Origin: Tabrizicola thermarum
GTDB taxonomy: Bacteria > Pseudomonadota > Alphaproteobacteria > Rhodobacterales > Rhodobacteraceae
Direction: 5' to 3'
DNA: 64,000 nucleotides
NCBI RefSeq assembly: GCF_003574395.1
Contig: NZ_QMJY01000082.1
Location: 1-64,000 of the forward strand
The translations under genes and the position numbers were made by a program. The notes below the pieces were generated by a model that did not search any database, was not told the origin of the DNA, and worked only from the letters and a program-made list of their open reading frames with translations. Shown one piece after another: positions 27,143-38,463 of this stretch (positions are counted from its first letter, which is position 1; each line of letters begins with the position of its first letter).

Positions 27143-27206
27143 TGAACCGGCTGTGGGCCAACCCCGCGCGAAGGGCGCGGGAACGGCCCACCCTACGGGC
27201 GTTGCC

Positions 27207-27344
27207 TCAGAGGAGAGCGAGTGCTGCAACCAGCGCCAGCGCGGCGAGGAGCGCGAGATCGACAGGGGCAGGGACCGGAAGGGATCGGGCCTCCTGACGG
27301 GTGAGCGCGGATTGCGGGCGCAGCGGCGGGAAACGGTCGGACAT
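27207..27344 (-). CDS. small single-helix membrane protein
   Basis: 45 residues, starting MSDRFPPLRPQS and ending with one hydrophobic helix (VDLALLAALALVAALALL) that runs to the last residue. ATG 27344 has AGAAGG 8 nt upstream. It lies just downstream of acnA, behind the acnA terminator, in the same direction. Not recognised; the clear ribosome binding site and tail-anchor-like design make it more than chance. Confidence 0.5.
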   Translation of the reverse strand: MSDRFPPLRPQSALTRQEARSLPVPAPVDLALLAALALVAALALL

Positions 27345-27407
27345 GATGCAAGCCTTCTGGCTGGTTGGATACCCGAAGGCTGCGCTGGAAATTGAGAACA
27401 AAAAGTG

Positions 27408-27432
27408 AAAGCCCGGGCGTTGCCCGGGCCTT
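27408..27432 (-). terminator. intrinsic terminator after acnA
   Basis: On the minus strand the arms AAGGCCCGGGC and GCCCGGGCTTT pair around an AAC loop (one G-T pair), followed by T-rich sequence. It lies 26 nt beyond the acnA stop. Confidence 0.75.
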
Positions 27433-27457
27433 CCCTGGAAACAATCCGTTTCCGAAC

Positions 27458-30145
<2,688 letters not shown>

Positions 30146-30260
30146 CTCTGGCTCCCTGGGAAGGCGGTTGCTGATACTCAGTATACCATTGTATGCCGAA
30201 TATCCAGCCCTGCGGTGTGGCTTTCCTACAGCAAATGTCAGGTCTCTCGCAAAACCTTGA

Positions 30261-30290
30261 TTGGCTCGTGTCTGCGGGCCTCCCTATAAC
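30261..30290 (+). promoter_or_regulatory. candidate promoter of the DUF1223 gene
   Basis: TTGGCT (30261-30266) and TATAAC (30285-30290) are 18 nt apart, 30 nt before the ATG at 30321. Close to consensus at the -10 (5 of 6). Confidence 0.4.
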
Positions 30291-30320
30291 GCAGGGGGGA
30301 CAAGGATCAGGATAGCCATC

Positions 30321-31016
30321 ATGCGACATTTCGTCAGTGCTGCTTGCGGGCTCTGGCTTGCGGCCGCGGCGCCCTTGCAGGCCGAGCCGGTGGTCGTGGT
30401 CGAGTTGTACACCTCGCAAGGCTGTTCCTCCTGTCCGCCGGCAGACGAATTCGTGGCGATGCTGGCGTCGAACCCGCAGATCCTGCCCTTGGCGCTGCAT
30501 GTCGACTATTGGGACTACATCGGCTGGGAGGACAAGTTCGCCCATGCCAAGTTCACCGACCGCCAGCGGGCCTATGCCCGCGCGATCGGGTCGCGGACGA
30601 TCTACACGCCGCAGCTGATCATCGGCGGGGCGGACCGCATCGAGGGCTTCGCCCCGGAAGAGACCGCCGACCGGCTGCGTGCGCATCTTGCGGCGGGAAC
30701 GCCGGTGCAACTGACGGTGACGCGCAAGGGCGACCGGGTGGTGATCCGGGCCGAGGCCGATCCTCCGCTGACCGAACCCGTCCGGGTGCAGCTGGTGCGC
30801 TACAAGCCGCGAGAGACGGTGACGATCGAGCGCGGCGAGAATGCCGGCAAGACGATCACCTACACCAACATCGTCACCTCGTGGGAAATGCTCGAGGACT
30901 GGTCCGGCCGGGAACCGCTGGAGGTTTCGGCCCCCTTCGCCGGGGATGAGCCGGGCGCGGTGATCGTGCAGGAGGACGGCCCGTCCGAAATCCTGGCGGC
31001 GGCCCGGGTGGACTGA
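30321..31016 (+). CDS. DUF1223 thioredoxin-like periplasmic protein
   Basis: 231 residues with a signal peptide (MRHFVSAACGLWLAAAAPLQA) and the DUF1223 hallmark VELYTSQGCSSCPPADEF, a CxxC in a thioredoxin-like setting, followed by DYWDYIGWEDKFA and YTPQLIIGG. Thought to be a periplasmic redox protein; the reaction is not established. Divergent from acnA. The frame is open from 30261, but the signal peptide sets the start. Confidence 0.88.
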   Translation: MRHFVSAACGLWLAAAAPLQAEPVVVVELYTSQGCSSCPPADEFVAMLASNPQILPLALHVDYWDYIGWEDKFAHAKFTDRQRAYARAIGSRTIYTPQLIIGGADRIEGFAPEETADRLRAHLAAGTPVQLTVTRKGDRVVIRAEADPPLTEPVRVQLVRYKPRETVTIERGENAGKTITYTNIVTSWEMLEDWSGREPLEVSAPFAGDEPGAVIVQEDGPSEILAAARVD

Positions 31017-31106
31017 GCGCGCGCCTGCGATCCCTGTTGCCGGGGATGTCGGGCAGGCTGGTCCCCGGACGGGCCGGGGGACGAGGTCCGGCAGGCCGAA
31101 GCGGCA

Positions 31107-32009
31107 TCAGTGCGAGGCGGTCTTCCCGGCCTTGTTTCCCCCTTTCCAGCGCCGGTGAATCCAGAACCACTGGTCGATGTTCTGGCGCACCAGCGCTTCG
31201 AGGCTGTCATTCAGCGCCTGGGTCATCGCCTGGGGCGTGCCGTGCGGGATCGGCGGTTCGACGATGATACGGAAGGACAGCCCGTCCGGCTGGCGCACGG
31301 CATAGGTCGGCACCAGCAGAGCGTCGTATCTCAGCGCCAGTTCCGCCGCCGAAAGCGCGGTCAGCGCCGGATGGCCGAAGAAGTCCAGCGCCTCGCCATG
31401 CACCATGTGCTGGTCAACCAGCATCCCCAGCATCCCGCCCGAGCGCAGATGCCGCACCATGTCGGCCAGCCCGGCCCGGCCCCGCGGGAAGACCGGCGTG
31501 CCGATCCGCGAGATCGCCCGGACGTAGTGTTCGTTGAAATGCCGGTTCGTCATCGGCATGTACAGCGCGCCGACCCGATAGCCGCGCGAGATCAGCGCGG
31601 CGCGGCTGGCGTCGTAGTTGCCGAAATGGCCCGTGACCAGGATCACCGGCCGGCCGACCTTGTGGGCCTCTTCCAGCGCCGCCACGCCCTGGCCGGTCAA
31701 CGGATGACTGGCGGCGCGGGCGATGAACTCGGGCCCGGAATAGATCTCGATCACGGTGCGGCCCACATTGTCGGGCACGGCGCGCGCGATCCGCTCCACC
31801 TCGGCCGGGGGCAGGTCGGGCAGGACGAGGGCGAGGTTGTCCCGGATGCGTTGCCGGTAGCCTGCCAAGGGGGCGATGATGCGGGACAGGACCCAGCCGC
31901 ACAGCGGCACCCGCCAGCGATAGGGCAGGCGCAGAAGCAACCAGATCAGCCCACGCAGCGCGCGGTCCTGCAGCCAGTGGCGAAGGTGGAAATCGGGCGC
32001 TTTGGCCAT
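31107..32009 (-). CDS. LpxL/HtrB-type lysophospholipid acyltransferase
   Basis: 300 residues with one N-terminal membrane helix and the acyltransferase H-x4-D motif in VTGHFGNYDASRAAL. It belongs to the lipid A secondary acyltransferase superfamily, inner-membrane, acyl-ACP dependent. Whether it acts on lipid A or on another lipid (for example ornithine lipid) cannot be told. It follows the DMT permease gene by 3 nt, an operon pairing. Confidence 0.85.
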   Translation of the reverse strand: MAKAPDFHLRHWLQDRALRGLIWLLLRLPYRWRVPLCGWVLSRIIAPLAGYRQRIRDNLALVLPDLPPAEVERIARAVPDNVGRTVIEIYSGPEFIARAASHPLTGQGVAALEEAHKVGRPVILVTGHFGNYDASRAALISRGYRVGALYMPMTNRHFNEHYVRAISRIGTPVFPRGRAGLADMVRHLRSGGMLGMLVDQHMVHGEALDFFGHPALTALSAAELALRYDALLVPTYAVRQPDGLSFRIIVEPPIPHGTPQAMTQALNDSLEALVRQNIDQWFWIHRRWKGGNKAGKTASH

Positions 32010-32012
32010 GGA

Positions 32013-32903
32013 TCAGGTGCCGTGTGTGCTGCTTTGCGAGGCAAGGCGGGTTTCGCGGTGCCAGACATAGAGACCCGCCGCCACGATCACAAGCGCACCG
32101 ATCACCGTCCAGCGGTCCGGCCACTGGTCGTACAGCACCGCGCCCCAGACGGTGGCGAAGACGATCCCGAGATAGGCGAAGGGCGCGACGATCCCCGCCT
32201 CGGTGATCGAGAAGCTGCGGATGATGCAAAGCTGCGCGCCGGTGCCAAGGCAGGCGATCAGCCCGAATTTCCACAGATCCTCGCCGGCCACCGGCTCCCA
32301 GACGAAGGGCAGGGCGGTCCCGGCGACGACGGTGCCGAACAGCGCGGCATAGACCATCGAGGCCCAGACGCTTTCCTGCGCGCCGATCTTTCGGGTCAGG
32401 AGCGCCGATGCCGCGTAGGAGACCGCGCAGAGAAGCGGCAGGATCGCGGCCCAGCTGAAGACCCCCGCGCCCGGCCGGATCACGATCAGCGCGCCGGCAA
32501 GTGCCACGACAACCCCGGCGATGCGGCGCGGGCCCAGCCTTTCGCCCAGAAACAGCGCGGCGCCCAGGGTGATGAGGACCGGATTGGTGTCGGCGACAGC
32601 CGTCGCCTCGGCCAGGCCGATATGGCCAAGCGAGAGAAAGAAGAAGGTCGTCGCCCCGAACTGCGCCGCCGACCGCCAGAAATGCAGCACCGGAAAGCGC
32701 GTCCGCAGCACCGGGCCGAGGTGGTGGCGCAGGAGCAGAAGAACCAGCAGCAGCTGCCCGGCAAAGCGGACCCAGATCACCTGCGGGGCCGGATAGCGGT
32801 CGATCAGGCCCTTGGCGGTGGCATCCATGGCGGTGAAGAGGAAGATCGCGAGGATCATCAAGGCCACGCCACGCGTGACGTGGGACAGGTTTGCGGCGGA
32901 CAT
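32013..32903 (-). CDS. DMT-superfamily (EamA) permease
   Basis: 296 residues with ten hydrophobic helices in two EamA repeats; the first has LFTAMDATAKGLIDRY, the second FAYLGIVFATVWGAVLYDQWP. Members export or import small metabolites; Rhodobacteraceae homologues have been annotated as S-adenosylmethionine carriers or amino-acid exporters, but the cargo here is unknown. Likely cotranscribed with the acyltransferase. Confidence 0.85.
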   Translation of the reverse strand: MSAANLSHVTRGVALMILAIFLFTAMDATAKGLIDRYPAPQVIWVRFAGQLLLVLLLLRHHLGPVLRTRFPVLHFWRSAAQFGATTFFFLSLGHIGLAEATAVADTNPVLITLGAALFLGERLGPRRIAGVVVALAGALIVIRPGAGVFSWAAILPLLCAVSYAASALLTRKIGAQESVWASMVYAALFGTVVAGTALPFVWEPVAGEDLWKFGLIACLGTGAQLCIIRSFSITEAGIVAPFAYLGIVFATVWGAVLYDQWPDRWTVIGALVIVAAGLYVWHRETRLASQSSTHGT

Positions 32904-33068
32904 GGCCCGGGTCTAGAGCCTTGCCCCGTCGCCTGCAAGCGGGTGGATCCCTGCGACGATCCCTCGGGACTGTTCCCCTGCCGGAAACAGGAAGCCGGGT
33001 TTCTTGCCTTTCCCTGCGTGAAACTTGCGGTATTCTGATCGGATTGATGACCTTATTGGAGAGATAAG

Positions 33069-33650
33069 ATGAAGATTGCAATTGCTGCGGCGCTTGTCCT
33101 GGCGGCGGGTGCGGCCCAGGCGGGCGGGCCGGTCGTGGTGGCCGAAGATCCGGTGGTGGCGGCTCCGGCTGCGGCCGGGACCCCGGATTTCGACTGGACC
33201 GGGTTCTATGTCGGTGTCAGTGCGACAAGCGGCACGCTGAACGACGGGACGTCGGATTTCGGCAGTTCGGGCTTCGGCCTGCAGGCGGGCTATCTGCGCG
33301 ATCTGGGCGGGTTCGTCCTCGGGGGCGAACTGGCTGTTGCCAAGGGCGATTACGGCGATGACGCCCCGGCGGCCGACTGGGATGCCGCCCGGCTGAAGCT
33401 GATCGGTGGCTATGGCGCGGGGCGGGTGCTGCCCTATGCCTTCGTCGGGATGACGCGCTATGACGTGAACCAGACACCCGCCTATTCGGATACGCTGATG
33501 AACTACGGCCTCGGCGCGCGGGTCGCGCTGGGCGCGGCAGGAAAGGTCGTGGTCGGGCTGGAATATCTGGTCGAGAAGAAGGACGGCTTCGACGAGGCCT
33601 TCGATTTCGACAACCGCGAAGTCGCGCTGCGCATCGATTACCGGTTCTGA
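33069..33650 (+). CDS. small outer-membrane beta-barrel protein
   Basis: 193 residues. Signal peptide MKIAIAAALVLAAGAAQA, a Val/Ala/Pro linker, then FDWTGFYVGV, the usual opening of Omp25/RopB-like 8-strand barrels, alternating strand patterns, and a C-terminal aromatic residue (RIDYRF) needed for outer-membrane insertion. ATG has GGAGAG 5 nt upstream. Possibly a structural or host-surface porin-like protein; no function known. Confidence 0.85.
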   Translation: MKIAIAAALVLAAGAAQAGGPVVVAEDPVVAAPAAAGTPDFDWTGFYVGVSATSGTLNDGTSDFGSSGFGLQAGYLRDLGGFVLGGELAVAKGDYGDDAPAADWDAARLKLIGGYGAGRVLPYAFVGMTRYDVNQTPAYSDTLMNYGLGARVALGAAGKVVVGLEYLVEKKDGFDEAFDFDNREVALRIDYRF

Positions 33651-33662
33651 CTCTTGCGCGTG

Positions 33663-33685
33663 CAAGGCCCGCGAACCGGGCCTTG
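33663..33685. terminator. bidirectional terminator hairpin
   Basis: Perfect 9-bp arms CAAGGCCCG and CGGGCCTTG around CGAAC, placed between the convergent barrel and FliG-like genes. Confidence 0.6.
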
Positions 33686-33695
33686 CCGCCGGGGG

Positions 33696-34772
33696 TCAGT
33701 CCTCCTCCCGCTGGATCAGGGTGATCTCTCCGCTCGCCTCCAGCGTGCGGATCGCCGCGATGATCGCGGTCATCGCCTCTTCGCCGTCCTTTTCCTTGAC
33801 CTTTCCGCGGGCGCCCATTTCCTCGCGCAGGCCCTGGGCGAGGCGCTGCGAGATGTTGGCAAGGATGAACTCCGCCGCCTCTTCCAGCCCCGGCTTGCCC
33901 ATCGCGGCGGCCAGCGCGGTGACCAGTTTCGGCTGTTCCACCAGGCGGGTGATCTTCGGCGCGTCGCGCGGGTTGAGGCGTGTGGGGATATGGGCGAAGG
34001 TGAAGATCGCCTTCCTGACCTCGGCGGCAAAGGCGGCATCTTCTGCCTCCAGCCCTTCAAGCACATCGTCGCGGGTCAGCGAGGGCGAGACGTTCAGGAT
34101 TGCGCCAACCCGTTCGACCGGACCCTGGTCAAAGGCCCTGGGCGGCTGGTTGTCCAGTTCGGCCAGAAGCGCCGCTCCGATCCGGCGGACGGTTTCGGGA
34201 TCGACGTTGCCGGTCAGCGACACCGCATAGGCCACGCGTCGCGCGCGTTCGCCCGGCAGCTTGCCCAGAAGCTCGGCCGCGCGGCCCACGGGCAATTTCG
34301 ACAGCATCACGGCGCCGACCTCGACCGCCTCGTTCAGGAGGATGGGCATCAGCCGGTCGGGGGGCAGGGCCATGATCCGCTCCCACGGGTCGATCTTGGA
34401 CGAGGCCGACGCCATCCGCCGCAGGCGGGAGGCGGCCGATTGCGAGATATGCCCGTCCATCATGGACAGCGCGCCCTCGATCCCGCCGGGGAAGGCGAGG
34501 CCGACCGATTCCAGTTCGGCGAGAAATTCGCCCACCACCTCGTCCAGCGTGGCGCGGTCGATCAGCCGCATCTGACCCATCTGTTCGGCCAGCGCGGCCT
34601 GCATGTGTTCGGGCAGTGACGCCAGGGGCAGCGAGCTGCCTTCGGTCAGAAGATAGCGCACGATCACCGCCGCCTTCTGTCGCGGGGTCAGAACCCGCCG
34701 GGGAAGCGGCGGGACCGTGGAGATCCGGCGTTCGGGGGTGATCCGGGCAAGGGGCACCATGTCCTGGGGCAT
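33696..34772 (-). CDS. FliG-like flagellar motor switch protein, isolated
   Basis: 358 residues. The N-terminal part has the FliG_N sense (LTPRQKAAVIVRYLLTEG); the middle (EAVEVGAVMLSKLPVGRAAELLGKLPGERARRVAYAVS) and the C-terminal part (FILANISQRLAQGLREEMGARGKVKEKDGEEAM...LEASGEI) follow the FliG armadillo and rotor domains. The charged helix that contacts the stator looks less conserved. No other flagellar gene is in the window, so it may be a second, divergent FliG or act outside the motor. Confidence 0.72.
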   Translation of the reverse strand: MPQDMVPLARITPERRISTVPPLPRRVLTPRQKAAVIVRYLLTEGSSLPLASLPEHMQAALAEQMGQMRLIDRATLDEVVGEFLAELESVGLAFPGGIEGALSMMDGHISQSAASRLRRMASASSKIDPWERIMALPPDRLMPILLNEAVEVGAVMLSKLPVGRAAELLGKLPGERARRVAYAVSLTGNVDPETVRRIGAALLAELDNQPPRAFDQGPVERVGAILNVSPSLTRDDVLEGLEAEDAAFAAEVRKAIFTFAHIPTRLNPRDAPKITRLVEQPKLVTALAAAMGKPGLEEAAEFILANISQRLAQGLREEMGARGKVKEKDGEEAMTAIIAAIRTLEASGEITLIQREED

Positions 34773-34841
34773 CGGGTCCTCATCGATTCCTGTGACGGGA
34801 ACCCTCGCAGCCCCGGGTTAACGGAGCCTTGACCGCATCCC

Positions 34842-35006
34842 TCAGCTGGTCGGTTTCTCGACGCAGGTGCCCTTGGCGCTGTCCCAGACCATCCCGGGGG
34901 TGCAGCTGGCGGCTGTCTGGTCGATGTGCTCGCCACGGCAATTCGCGGCGGCGAGGCCTGGCAGGATGGAAAGGGCGAGCACGGCGAGCAAGCTTGCTGA
35001 TTTCAT
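34842..35006 (-). CDS. small secreted protein with C-x2-G-x-VWD-x5-C motif
   Basis: 54 residues, starting MKSASLLAVLALSILPGLAAA (signal peptide) and containing CTPGMVWDSAKGTCVEKPTS at the C-terminus. ATG 35006 is preceded by a perfect AAGGAGG, 6 nt away. The upstream gene carries the same motif (CEKGTVWDEKTRACV), and the two are 27 nt apart on one strand, so they form an operon. Four cysteines suggest disulfides in the periplasm or outside. Family not recognised. Confidence 0.7.
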   Translation of the reverse strand: MKSASLLAVLALSILPGLAAANCRGEHIDQTAASCTPGMVWDSAKGTCVEKPTS

Positions 35007-35033
35007 CGGATCCTCCTTGGGGTTGGGTCGGGG

Positions 35034-35567
35034 TCAGAAGGTGTAGGTCACTCCGGTCGTGATGGCGGTGGCGAGCGACTGTTCGGCCCAGCTTCCCGCA
35101 CCGCCATGCGCGCGGATCTGGTCAAGCTGCGCCCTGGCCAGCGCCATCTCGTCCATCTGGACCAGAAGCTGGCCGTAATAGCTGCGCGCAAGGTTGTTGG
35201 CCGGGTCCAGCGCAATGGCGCGTTCGTAGGCGGCGATCCCGGCCTCGATCTGGCCGGTCTGGCGCAGAAGGAAGCCGCGGTAGGTCATCACCCGGCTGGT
35301 CTCGCCCTCGGTCATCGCGGCAAGCACGAGCTTGGCGTCTTCATAGCGCCCGGCATAGGCCAGCTCGCGCACCGCGCCAAAGCGCTGGTCGTCGTTCAGG
35401 CTGCTATCATCGGCCTTCACGCAAGCCCTGGTCTTTTCGTCCCAGACCGTGCCCTTTTCGCATTGGGTGGTGGTTTCGGTCGGCACGGGCGGCGCGCTGT
35501 CATCGCTGCCCGCCGCAAAGGCCGCGCAGGGCGTAAGAAGGAAGGCGGCAGCAAGGATCATGCGCAT
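35034..35567 (-). CDS. secreted TPR protein with C-x2-G-x-VWD-x5-C motif
   Basis: 177 residues from ATG 35567 (AAGG 7 nt upstream), with signal peptide MRMILAAAFLLTPCAAFA. After the CEKGTVWDEKTRACV motif come tetratricopeptide-like helices (AGRYEDAKLVLAAMTEGETSRVMTYRGFLLRQTGQ, AAYERAIALDPANNLARSYYG). A longer start at 35621 would precede the signal peptide. Likely a periplasmic protein-binding scaffold. First gene of the pair with the 54-residue protein. Confidence 0.78.
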   Translation of the reverse strand: MRMILAAAFLLTPCAAFAAGSDDSAPPVPTETTTQCEKGTVWDEKTRACVKADDSSLNDDQRFGAVRELAYAGRYEDAKLVLAAMTEGETSRVMTYRGFLLRQTGQIEAGIAAYERAIALDPANNLARSYYGQLLVQMDEMALARAQLDQIRAHGGAGSWAEQSLATAITTGVTYTF

Positions 35568-35666
35568 CGTTGCACCTTTCGGAAATTTTCTGAAAAGGTA
35601 GCACGATCGGCGCGCAATCAAGACCGCAAATTAGGGCCCGGTTTCAAGAGGCCGATCACGCTTTCG

Positions 35667-36971
35667 TCAAGAGCCGAAAACCCGGGCAAAGATCGTGTCC
35701 ACATGCCTGGTATGGTAGCCAAGGTCGAACTTCTCCTCGATCTCGGCAGGCGACAGCACTGCCGTCACCTCGGGGTCGGCCAGAAGCTCGGTCTTGAAAT
35801 CCGCGCCCTTTTCCCAGACCTTCATCGCGTTTCGTTGCACCAGGCGATAGGCGTCCTCGCGGCTGACGCCCGCCTGGGTCAGCGCCAGAAGCACGCGCTG
35901 AGACATCACCAGTCCCTTGAACCTGTTCAGGTTCTTCAGCATGTTTTCCGGGTAGACCACCAGCTTTTCGATGACGCCCGCCAGACGATGCAGGGCGAAA
36001 TCCAGCGTGATCGTCGTGTCCGGGCCGATCATCCGCTCGACCGAACTGTGCGAGATGTCCCGCTCATGCCACAGCGCCACGTTCTCCAGCGCCGGGACCA
36101 CCGCCATCCGCACCAGACGCGCAAGGCCGGTGAGGTTCTCGGTCAGCACGGGATTGCGTTTGTGCGGCATGGCGCTGGACCCTTTCTGGCCGGGCGAGAA
36201 GAACTCCTCGGCCTCCAGCACCTCGGTCCGCTGCATGTGACGGATCTCGATGGCGACGTTCTCGATGGAGGAGGCGATCACCCCAAGCGTGGCGAAGAAC
36301 ATCGCATGCCGGTCGCGCGGGATCACCTGCGTGCTGATCGGCTCGGGCGTCAGGCCCAGCATCCTGCAGACATGCTCTTCCACGCGCGGGTCGATGTTGG
36401 CGAAGGTTCCCACGGCGCCGGAGATTGCGCCGGTCGCAACCTCTTTCCGTGCGTTTTCAAGCCGTTCGCGGTTGCGCTTCATCTCGGCATAGAAGCGGGC
36501 GAAGGTCAGGCCCATTGTCGTGGGTTCCGCGTGGATACCGTGGCTGCGCCCGATGCGGATGGTATCCTTGTGCTCGTAGGCGCGGGTTTTCAGCGCGGCT
36601 AGCACCCGGTCAAGTCCCTTGAGCAGCAGGTCCGCCGCCCGCACCAGCTGGATGTTCAGCGTGGTGTCCAGCACGTCCGACGAGGTCATGCCCTGATGGA
36701 CGAAGCGCGCGTCCTCGGCCCCGATATGTTCGGCCAGATGCGTGAGGAAGGCGATCACGTCGTGCTTGGTCACCGCCTCGATCTCGTCGATCCGGGCCAC
36801 GTCGAAGGTCACATCCTTCGCGCGCCAGACGGCTTCGGCATTGGCCTTGGGGATCACGCCAAGGGCGGCCTGGGCGTCGCAGGCGTGGGCTTCGATCTCG
36901 AACCAGATCCTGAAGCGGGTTTCCGGGGACCAGATCGCCACCATCTCGGGGCGGGAATAGCGCGGGATCAT
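35667..36971 (-). CDS. purB: adenylosuccinate lyase
   Basis: 434 residues of the fumarase/aspartase superfamily with the signature GSSAMPHKRNP (catalytic Ser loop), TSSDVLDT and the His in IGRSHGIHAEPTT. Acts twice in purine synthesis (SAICAR to AICAR, adenylosuccinate to AMP). Length and N-terminus (MIPRYSRPEM) match the bacterial type. Not in a purine operon here. Confidence 0.97.
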   Translation of the reverse strand: MIPRYSRPEMVAIWSPETRFRIWFEIEAHACDAQAALGVIPKANAEAVWRAKDVTFDVARIDEIEAVTKHDVIAFLTHLAEHIGAEDARFVHQGMTSSDVLDTTLNIQLVRAADLLLKGLDRVLAALKTRAYEHKDTIRIGRSHGIHAEPTTMGLTFARFYAEMKRNRERLENARKEVATGAISGAVGTFANIDPRVEEHVCRMLGLTPEPISTQVIPRDRHAMFFATLGVIASSIENVAIEIRHMQRTEVLEAEEFFSPGQKGSSAMPHKRNPVLTENLTGLARLVRMAVVPALENVALWHERDISHSSVERMIGPDTTITLDFALHRLAGVIEKLVVYPENMLKNLNRFKGLVMSQRVLLALTQAGVSREDAYRLVQRNAMKVWEKGADFKTELLADPEVTAVLSPAEIEEKFDLGYHTRHVDTIFARVFGS

Positions 36972-37192
36972 CGCAGGGCCTATAGGGCAGGGAAAACTCG
37001 CGTCCCCTTACGCCGCGTGAGGGCATGGTGCAAGGCACGAACGGCCGCATCGGACCGTCCGGCGTCCGACGGACAAAGACCGAACTGTTGCCAAGGCCAA
37101 AACGCAATTATGCCGTAGTGGTTGGTCAGATAGGGGCGTGACCCGAGGCGGCCCCGCGCTGCATCGGGCGTGACATGGAATGAAGGACGACG

Positions 37193-38086
37193 ATGTACGA
37201 AGACAGCAGGATCGGCCAGGGCGTGATCGGGGCAGCCCTGTTGCTGGCGGTGCTTTTGCTGGCCGGGGGCTATCTTGGCTGGTTGCACCCCTTGGGGGAT
37301 TCGCTTGCAGTGGGGCGCGGGATTGCCGCCGTGGCGATTCTGGTTCTGGCCGTCGCCGCCACCTTTGCCGGGCTGCGGATGGCAGCCTTCGTCTCGATGC
37401 TGCTGGCGATGCTGACGGGCGGGCAGGTGCTTCTGGCCTATTCCTGGCCGGGCCTGCCGGGGCCCTATTCGGTCTATCAGAAGAACATGCTGTACCGGAA
37501 TGCCGAGCTGCCCGCGCTTGAGGCCGACATCCGCGCCATGGCGCCGCAGATCGTGACCTTGCAGGAAGTGTCGGAGCCGAACCTCGCGCTGCTTGCGGCG
37601 CTGAAGGATGCCTATCCGCACCAGCACGTCTGCCCCGGCAGCCGCGTCGGCGGGACGGCGATCCTGACGCGGCTGACCCCGGTCGAGGGCACCGCCTTCT
37701 GCGCGCCCGGACTGGCCGTGATGCAGGTCGTGGCCGGGAACGAGGCGCAGGACCGGATCTGGCTGGCCTCGGTTCATCTGCACTGGCCCTGGCCCTATGG
37801 CCAGGCCGACCATGTCGAGCTTCTGCTGCCCGTCCTGGACCGGATCGAGGGGCCGGCGATCATGGCGGGCGATTTCAACATGGTGCGCTGGGCGAACTCG
37901 GTCTCGCGGATGGCCGACATCCTCACGCTGCGCCCGGCGGGGCCGACCTTCGGCACCTATGTCGGGCTGTCGGACCTGTTCCGCCTGCCCATCGACCACG
38001 TCTTCGCCACTCGCGGCGGCAGGGTCATCCCGCGCGGAGCGTTCGGGTCGGACCATCTGGGCCTCTTCGCCGAAGTCGGGATCTGA
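37193..38086 (+). CDS. membrane-anchored endonuclease/exonuclease/phosphatase-fold protein
   Basis: 297 residues: three N-terminal hydrophobic helices (to about residue 90), then an EEP domain with QKNMLYRN, LQEVSE (metal Glu), VHLHWPWP, AGDFNMV (Asp-Asn pair), PIDHVF and GSDHLGL (catalytic Asp-His). This layout resembles bacterial proteins annotated as putative phosphodiesterases or sphingomyelinase-like hydrolases facing the periplasm. Substrate unknown. Confidence 0.85.
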   Translation: MYEDSRIGQGVIGAALLLAVLLLAGGYLGWLHPLGDSLAVGRGIAAVAILVLAVAATFAGLRMAAFVSMLLAMLTGGQVLLAYSWPGLPGPYSVYQKNMLYRNAELPALEADIRAMAPQIVTLQEVSEPNLALLAALKDAYPHQHVCPGSRVGGTAILTRLTPVEGTAFCAPGLAVMQVVAGNEAQDRIWLASVHLHWPWPYGQADHVELLLPVLDRIEGPAIMAGDFNMVRWANSVSRMADILTLRPAGPTFGTYVGLSDLFRLPIDHVFATRGGRVIPRGAFGSDHLGLFAEVGI

Positions 38087-38463
38087 GACCTGCCCGGCCT
38101 TCACGCGGGCTTGACCGGCGCGGTCGATGGGAGGGGCCTGGGCTGTGTCGTCGACGGGGGGACCGGAATTGCTCGGTCTGGCGGCCCTCGGACCCGGCCG
38201 CCTGCTATGGGGGCGAGGTGCGGGGGATGGAGGTGCGGTTCCCCTCGCAAAGCGGGGACCTGAGCGTGGGCCGATCTGCGGACCTGTAACCTGCCCGCGC
38301 GTGGTCAGGTTGCCGATGTCAATGATTTCAATGGTTTGTCTGTGGTTGTCAGGGATTTGTCAAGACTTGCCTTCGCCCCAGGAACCGCCTTTCGGTGACT
38401 TCGTCCCTCCTCGCCGGCGTCCTCGCCGACAAGACTCCGAAGCTGTGACGCGGTCGGGTTTCG
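38087..38463. other. 377-bp convergent intergenic region
   Basis: Lies between the 3' ends of the EEP-fold gene and dddP. It contains repeat copy R3 (38288-38364) and no convincing coding sequence; the open frames across it are low-complexity and lack normal codon use. No poly-T terminator is obvious. Confidence 0.5.
38288..38364 (+). repeat. dispersed hairpin-plus-core repeat, copy R3
   Basis: Arms AACCTG (38288-38293) and CAGGTT (38306-38311), then the core GATTTCAATGGTTTGTCTGT and following TGGTTGTCAGGGATTTGTCAAG. The most diverged of the five copies, but with the same order and spacing. Confidence 0.45.
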
